From Punica granatum (Eukaryota > Streptophyta > Magnoliopsida > Myrtales > Lythraceae): 64,000 nt of DNA. Under the pieces are notes generated by a model. That model was not told where the DNA came from and did not search any database. It was given only the letters and a program-made list of their open reading frames with translations. How positions within the stretch are numbered: the stretch's first letter is position 1; every line of letters starts with the position of its first letter. The stretch spans positions 1 to 64,000 of the forward strand of contig NC_045134.1 in NCBI RefSeq assembly GCF_007655135.1. The letters run 5' to 3'. Position numbers and translations under genes: made by a program. Below, piece by piece: positions 58,710-64,000 of the stretch.

Positions 58710-61701
58710 AAGGTTTAGGAAATATGGTCCATCTAGTTTTTCGAGAAGTGCTGGTCCTATAGAAGCGGTGAATTGGATGGCTGGAATGGAAAGAATTTTT
58801 GCAATCATGGAGGTTTCAGACAACCAACGTGTGGCACTTGCAACATTCATGCTAGAAGGGGATGCTCAGTACTTGTGGGAGGCTACTCAAAGACGACTGG
58901 ACCCGAACTCCTCGCACATTATCACTTGGGCTGAGTTTACGCAAGCATTTTATAATAAGTACTTTCCAGCCTCGTTTCGGCGCGCCAAGGAGCGGGAATT
59001 TTTGAATTTGAAGCAAGGGGACCTCAGCGTAGCTGAATATGAAGTAAAATTTACCAAGTTGTCACGTTTTGCCCCTACATTGGTAAGTGATGAAACTTCC
59101 AAATGCAGTAGGTTCTTGGATGGATTGAACCTCAATATGAGGTCGCGCGTTTCCGTTTTGGAGATCCCATTATTTGCAGACCTGTATAATAAAGCCATTA
59201 TCACTGAGGAGGACTTACGAGAGGAAGTTCATCAGAGGGAGCAAAGTATAACTCGACCTAGTAGCTCACTTGTAGAGGGTTCCTTCCGACCCCCAAAAAG
59301 AGGCGGGTTCATTCAAGGCTTCAATAGAGGGAAATCAACTTATCAGCAGCTTCCGCAATGGTCTCATGAAGGTAAGGGCATGAGGAGTCAGAGTGGTGGA
59401 AGTTATGGTGGAACTAATCTCTCGAGGCATCAAAATTGTCAGAATTGTGGTCGATTTCATTCCGGAGTTTGTCAAGTGCAGTCCGGGAGTTGCTTTCATT
59501 GTGGACGTCGTGATCACTTAAGAAACAATTGCCCACAATTAAGGAGTGAGGGGGTTACATGTTTCAGATGTGGCATGAAGGGACATGTACAGAGGAATTG
59601 TAGGCAGCCTATAGTAGCAGCGTCAAGCAGCGCTAGTGTAGGCAATAGGCCATCGGCGATGAGAGGCCGTGGGCAGATGAGTAGCAACAAGAGTGTTCAA
59701 GGCCGAGGGGGTGGATCGATGGTGAGCTCAGCAGGCCAGGCCAATAGACCAATGACGCAGGGTAGAGTATTCACCTTAACGAAGCGGGATGCTGATGCCA
59801 CTCCGACTGTAGTGACGGGTACGTTAAATCTCTTTAATAAACCTGCTCATGTACTTATAGACCCAGGGTCCACTCATTCATATATCTCATTGTCATATGC
59901 CATGCATTCTAACAGGCCACGAGAGTTATTAGATAGTCGTATGTCCATAGCTACACCGACCGGGGAAAGTGTGGTAGTTGGGGAGGTGTATCGCAGTTGT
60001 AGGCTACACTTAGGGGATAAGGAGATGCTAGTAGATTTAATACCCTTAAACATTTGGGATTTTGATGTTATCCTCGGGATGGATTGGCTTGCTTCTCATC
60101 ATGCTTCGGTGGAGTGTTACAAGAAGGAGGTTATCTTTAGAATACCAAATGAGCCTGAATTTAAGCTTCATGGAGATCAGTTGGGTACTCCATTCAATGT
60201 TATATCATTTCTCGAGGCGACGAAACTTTTGAAAAGGGGGTGTGAAGGATATTTGGCACATGTGATTGCTACCGAGGTCAACTCACCAAAACTTAGTGAA
60301 ATTTCAGCAGTTTGCGAGTTTCCGGAGGTTTTTCCTGATGATTTACCTGGTCTTCCCCCTGATAGAGAGATTGAGTTTACTATCGAGTTAGATCCCGGTA
60401 CTGCGCCGATTTCCCGTGCACCGTATCGTATGGCCCCGTCAGAACTCATGGAATTGAAAATTCAGCTGCAAGAATTATTAGAAAAGGGATTTATCAGGCC
60501 TAGTGTATCTCCTTGGGGTGCTCCCGTTTTGTTTGTGAAGAAGAAGGATGGCTCACTTAGATTGTGTATAGATTACCGACAGCTGAATCGGGTAACGGTG
60601 CGCAATAAATATCCTTTACCTAGGATAGATGACTTGTTTGATCAGCTCCGAGGTGCTACCGTCTTCTCGAAGATCGATCTTAGATCGGGATACCACCAGC
60701 TGAAGATCAAGGACTCTGATGTGCCCAAGACTGCTTTTCGCACTCGGTATGGACATTATGAATTCCTTGTGATGCCTTTCGGGTTAACAAATGCTCCAGC
60801 AGCTTTTATGGATTTAATGAATAGAGTCTTCCAGCTATATCTTGATCAGTTTGTGGTGGTTTTCATCGATGATATATTGGTATACTCGAGGAACCGGAAT
60901 GAGCATGAAGAACATCTTCGTGTAGTGTTGCAGATTTTGAGAGAAAGAAAACTTTATGCCAAGTTTAGCAAATGTGAGTTTTGGTTAGACCGAGTGGGAT
61001 TCCTCGGGCATGTGATTTCAGGTGATGGCATATCAGTGGATCCGACGAAGATTGAAGCTATCTTGAATTGGAATCGTCCTACAAGTGTAACAGAGGTGAG
61101 GAGTTTCCTAGGATTAGCTGGTTATTATCGAAGATTTGTGGAAGGATTCTCCCTTATTGCTGCTCCCCTGACTCGGTTAACGCGGAAAAGTGTGAAGTTT
61201 GAATGGACAGATGAGTATGAGCAAAGTTTCCAGGAGTTGAAGAAGAGGTTGACCACTGCCCCAGTGCTTGTTATTCCGTCCACTGATGAGGGGTTTGTGA
61301 TATATAGTGATGCATCCCATCAAGGCTTAGGCTGCGTATTAATGCAAAATGGCAGAGTGGTGGCTTATGCATCTCGGCAATTAAGGAATCATGAGAAGAA
61401 TTACCCGACGCATGATCTTGAATTGGCAGCCGTGGTATTCGCCCTCAAACTTTGGAGACATTATTTATATGGAGCAAAGTGCGAGATTTATACAGATCAC
61501 AAGAGTTTGAAACATTTGTTCACTCAAAAAGAACTCAACTTGAGACAGAGGAGATGGATGGAACTAATCAAAGATTATGATTGCACGATCAACTATCATC
61601 CAGGAAAGGCAAACGTGGTGGCAGATGCACTGAGTCGGAAATCATCAGCAAGATTAGCAGGTATGTGGAGTGTTTACGACACACTTATATTAATGAGTTG
61701 A
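58621..61701 (+). CDS. Gag capsid-protease-RT-RNase H frame of A6, 1026 codons
   Basis: It has the same length and, by eye, the same protein as A5, including the private AQYLWEATQ and SEISAVCEF. Protease [18 protein letters not shown] and RNase H residues are intact. It has no native start and ends at the family-wide frame change. Confidence 0.85.
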   Translation: MSNKTAFFQRQAAQPSASTSHMEQQLTPYERFRKYGPSSFSRSAGPIEAVNWMAGMERIFAIMEVSDNQRVALATFMLEGDAQYLWEATQRRLDPNSSHIITWAEFTQAFYNKYFPASFRRAKEREFLNLKQGDLSVAEYEVKFTKLSRFAPTLVSDETSKCSRFLDGLNLNMRSRVSVLEIPLFADLYNKAIITEEDLREEVHQREQSITRPSSSLVEGSFRPPKRGGFIQGFNRGKSTYQQLPQWSHEGKGMRSQSGGSYGGTNLSRHQNCQNCGRFHSGVCQVQSGSCFHCGRRDHLRNNCPQLRSEGVTCFRCGMKGHVQRNCRQPIVAASSSASVGNRPSAMRGRGQMSSNKSVQGRGGGSMVSSAGQANRPMTQGRVFTLTKRDADATPTVVTGTLNLFNKPAHVLIDPGSTHSYISLSYAMHSNRPRELLDSRMSIATPTGESVVVGEVYRSCRLHLGDKEMLVDLIPLNIWDFDVILGMDWLASHHASVECYKKEVIFRIPNEPEFKLHGDQLGTPFNVISFLEATKLLKRGCEGYLAHVIATEVNSPKLSEISAVCEFPEVFPDDLPGLPPDREIEFTIELDPGTAPISRAPYRMAPSELMELKIQLQELLEKGFIRPSVSPWGAPVLFVKKKDGSLRLCIDYRQLNRVTVRNKYPLPRIDDLFDQLRGATVFSKIDLRSGYHQLKIKDSDVPKTAFRTRYGHYEFLVMPFGLTNAPAAFMDLMNRVFQLYLDQFVVVFIDDILVYSRNRNEHEEHLRVVLQILRERKLYAKFSKCEFWLDRVGFLGHVISGDGISVDPTKIEAILNWNRPTSVTEVRSFLGLAGYYRRFVEGFSLIAAPLTRLTRKSVKFEWTDEYEQSFQELKKRLTTAPVLVIPSTDEGFVIYSDASHQGLGCVLMQNGRVVAYASRQLRNHEKNYPTHDLELAAVVFALKLWRHYLYGAKCEIYTDHKSLKHLFTQKELNLRQRRWMELIKDYDCTINYHPGKANVVADALSRKSSARLAGMWSVYDTLILMS

Positions 61702-63227
61702 GGTCATTAGAAGTTAAACTAGAGATGACCGGTTTAGGAGCATTGATGGCTATTTATGATATGAAACCAGTGCTAGTTGATCGAATTCGGGAAGCGCAAC
61801 AAGTAGATCCATTTTTAGTAGAGATGAAAAACAAGATTAAGGAAGGCAGAGTAAAGGAAGGCAAGAAGTTTGAATTTCTTTTGAAAGAGGATGACACACT
61901 TATGTTTGGGAGTCGAATTTGTGTACCTAATGATGCTGAGTTGAAGAGAGAGATTCTTGCACAGGCTCATAGCTCACCTTATGCAATGCACCCCGGAAGC
62001 ACTAAGATGTATTATAATTTGAAGAGAAGCTATTGGTGGTATAACATGAAAAAGGAGATAGCTGAATTTGTTGCCAAGTGTCTAGTATGTTAACAGGTTA
62101 AAGCAGAGCATCAACACCCATCCGGGTTATTACAACCTCTTCCGGTACCTGAATGGAAATGGGAAAAGATCACCATGGATTTTGTCTCGGGACTTCCACG
62201 AACACGAAGAGGGCATGATTCTATATGGGTGATAGTTGATAGGCTGACTAAATCCGCTCACTTCCTACCAGCTAAAACGACATTCGGTGCAGATCAGTTG
62301 GCACAATTGTTCATTAAGGAGATTGTGAGGTTGCACGGTGTGCCGGCATCCATAGTATCAGACAGAGGTTCCTATTTTACTTCCAAGTACTGGAATAGTT
62401 TTGTTACGGCTCTAGGCACAAAGTTGAATTTGACCACCGCTTTTCATCCTGAATCAGACGGGCAAAGCGAAAGGACCATTCAAACATTGGAGGAAATGTT
62501 AAGAGCGTGTGTTATAGAATTTCAAGGCAGCTGGGATGACTACCTTCCTTTGATGGAATTCGCGTATAATAACAGTTATCAATCTAGTATTGGAATGGCA
62601 CCATATGAGTCGCTTTATGGTCGGGTTTGTCGAACACCATTGTGTTGGAACGAAGTTGGAGAGAGGCAATTAACTGGACCGGAAATAGTCGACCTAACAG
62701 CTGAAAAGGTCAAGATTATCAGAGAGAGATTAAAGACCGCTCAAGGGCGACAAAAGAATTATGCCGATAAACGAAGAAAGGACCTCGAGTTTCAGCAAGG
62801 GGATCGAGTTTTCTTAAAGGTATCACCGTGGAAGGGTATTATGAGATTTGGCAAGAAAGGGAAGCTTAGTCCCAGATATATCGGGCCATACGAGGTTCTC
62901 GAGCGCATTGGGAAGGTGGCATACCGGTTGGCTCTACCTCCTGAACTATCCCGTATTCATAACGTGTTTCATGTGTCAATGTTGCGTAAGTATATACCAG
63001 ACCCATCCCATGTTCTGAGTTATCAACCGGTGGAGCTAAATGAAGACTTGACATATGAGGAAGAGCCAGTGGATATTTTAGATAGAAAGGAGCAGGTCCT
63101 TCGAACCAAGAGAATTCCATTAGTAAAGGTGTTGTGGAAGAGTCATTCGATAGAAGAAGCCACTCGGGAACCCGAGGATTCTATGAGAGTCAACTATCCA
63201 TACCTTTTCCCGATATCAGGTAAATAA
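61581..63227 (+). pseudogene. Integrase region and chromodomain of A6
   Basis: The zinc-binding part is at 61581-62093 with KCLVC-TAA. The DDE core, GPY module and chromodomain are at 62175-63227, with motifs as in A5. Confidence 0.87.
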
Positions 63228-63261
63228 TTTCGGGGACGAAATTTTCATTAGTGGGGGAGAT

Positions 63262-64000
63262 TGTGAGGCTAGTGTCCACCAAACATGCATATATGCTCAT
63301 ATACATATCCATATGCACATGCATGGTTACATAACATACATGTATATAATATACCCTTATTTTTTTTTGGCTGGATCTTTAAATGTATTTAATATACCAC
63401 AACTTGTGGCTGGATCATTATCTATACGAAAGAAAAAAAAATAATAATAATAACGAAAAAGGTGAGAAATCAGATAGTGATGAGTGTGGAATGGGCCAAG
63501 TGGCCTCCTTTTCAGCAGCCAATTTATTTCCACCGCCTTTGACCATCTTTGACCACTTTCTTTTTCTGCTTTTCTTCCTTATTTAAACCACACTTCTCCT
63601 TGCTCTATCCCTAGCCCAAGAAAAACGAAAATGAACCAGAAGAGAGAGAGAGAGAGGAGTTAGCTGAGTTGAGAAAAATCCTTGGAGAAGAAGACTAAGT
63701 TTGGAGTATTGATTAGTAAGTTGATTATCTATGATTTAAACATCTATATTCACTATGTTGTATATAGTTGTGGCTCTTCTTGCATCCATTTCAGTTAGGT
63801 TAGATTGAGAATTTTAGTTGTTGAGATTGGTAGCTTCTCCTAAATGATATAAGTTGAGTTGGATATATGTTTGGAGTTAGTCTTATGTTGTTTTGGGATG
63901 AGTTTGGTCACTTATATGGGTTGAAAAATTCGGTTGTGGGGCAGGGGGCAAAACCCTTGGTTAAATTGGTGGGTTTCTAAGGCACATAGCTATGCCCTTC
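63262..64000 (+). repeat. Family A LTR6, first 739 bp, runs off the window
   Basis: It starts TGTGAGGCTAG after the A6 polypurine tract and matches the first part of LTR5. Whether another internal unit follows cannot be seen. Confidence 0.92.

Larger units (their letters stand above)
58265..63261 (+). mobile_element. Family A unit A6, internal region, uninterrupted
   Basis: It is complete from the primer-binding site (58269) to the polypurine tract before LTR6. LTR-to-LTR spacing is 7555 bp. Confidence 0.93.

Noticed and set aside
1..64000. Host genes, tRNA genes or DNA transposons
   Set aside because: No host-type coding region, tRNA cloverleaf or terminal-inverted-repeat element was seen. 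Every stretch could be assigned to families A-D or the plastid fragment.

Overview
The window is repeat DNA from a flowering-plant nuclear genome. I see no host gene. Nearly every base belongs to Ty3/gypsy LTR retrotransposons of the chromovirus type. Evidence: TG...CA long terminal repeats, primer-binding sites matching initiator tRNA-Met, polypurine tracts, gag zinc knuckles, and aspartic protease, reverse transcriptase (RT), RNase H and integrase motifs. The single non-transposon piece is a 325-bp fragment of plastid 16S rRNA, which also points to a plant. Four families are present, given local labels here.

Family A (Tekay/Del-like, chromodomain at the integrase C-terminus, LTRs about 2.55 kb, unit about 7.55 kb) forms the backbone on the + strand. 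It is a head-to-tail array in which neighbouring units share LTRs: A1 (7413-8720), LTR1 (8721-11273), A2, LTR2 (16272-18268, cut), A3 (24437-27998), LTR3 (27999-30548), A4 (30549-48158, with nested insertions), LTR4 (48159-50709), A5, LTR5 (55707-58264), A6, LTR6 (63262 to the window end). All units that can be scored share the same gag frameshift, the same frameshift after RNase H and the same TAA in the integrase zinc-binding region. The array therefore probably grew by duplication or unequal LTR recombination from one defective ancestor.

Families B, C and D are CRM-like chromoviruses. Their LTRs are short (691, 808 and 724 bp), and the last 72-86 codons of the polyprotein lie inside the 3' LTR and carry a GPITRARAK motif. 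B (1-6645, +, decayed) sits in a C fragment (6646-7412) that is fused to A1. C1 (18269-24360, +) sits in LTR2 and runs on through a leader stub into A3. C2 (33243-40115, -) sits in the RT domain of A4 with target duplication gctac; its 1534-codon polyprotein is open, but its 3' LTR carries an inverted LTR segment. D (40792-46222, -) sits in the RNase H domain of A4 with target duplication cttag; its 1191-codon ORF has lost all of integrase in frame.

Unit A4 also carries the plastid 16S rRNA fragment inside its gag zinc-knuckle region, in sense orientation. Subtracting C2, D, the plastid insert and their target duplications, and adding back a 30-bp deletion, gives a 7551-bp LTR3-to-LTR4 spacing. 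That equals the LTR1-to-LTR2 spacing and supports this reading of the nesting.
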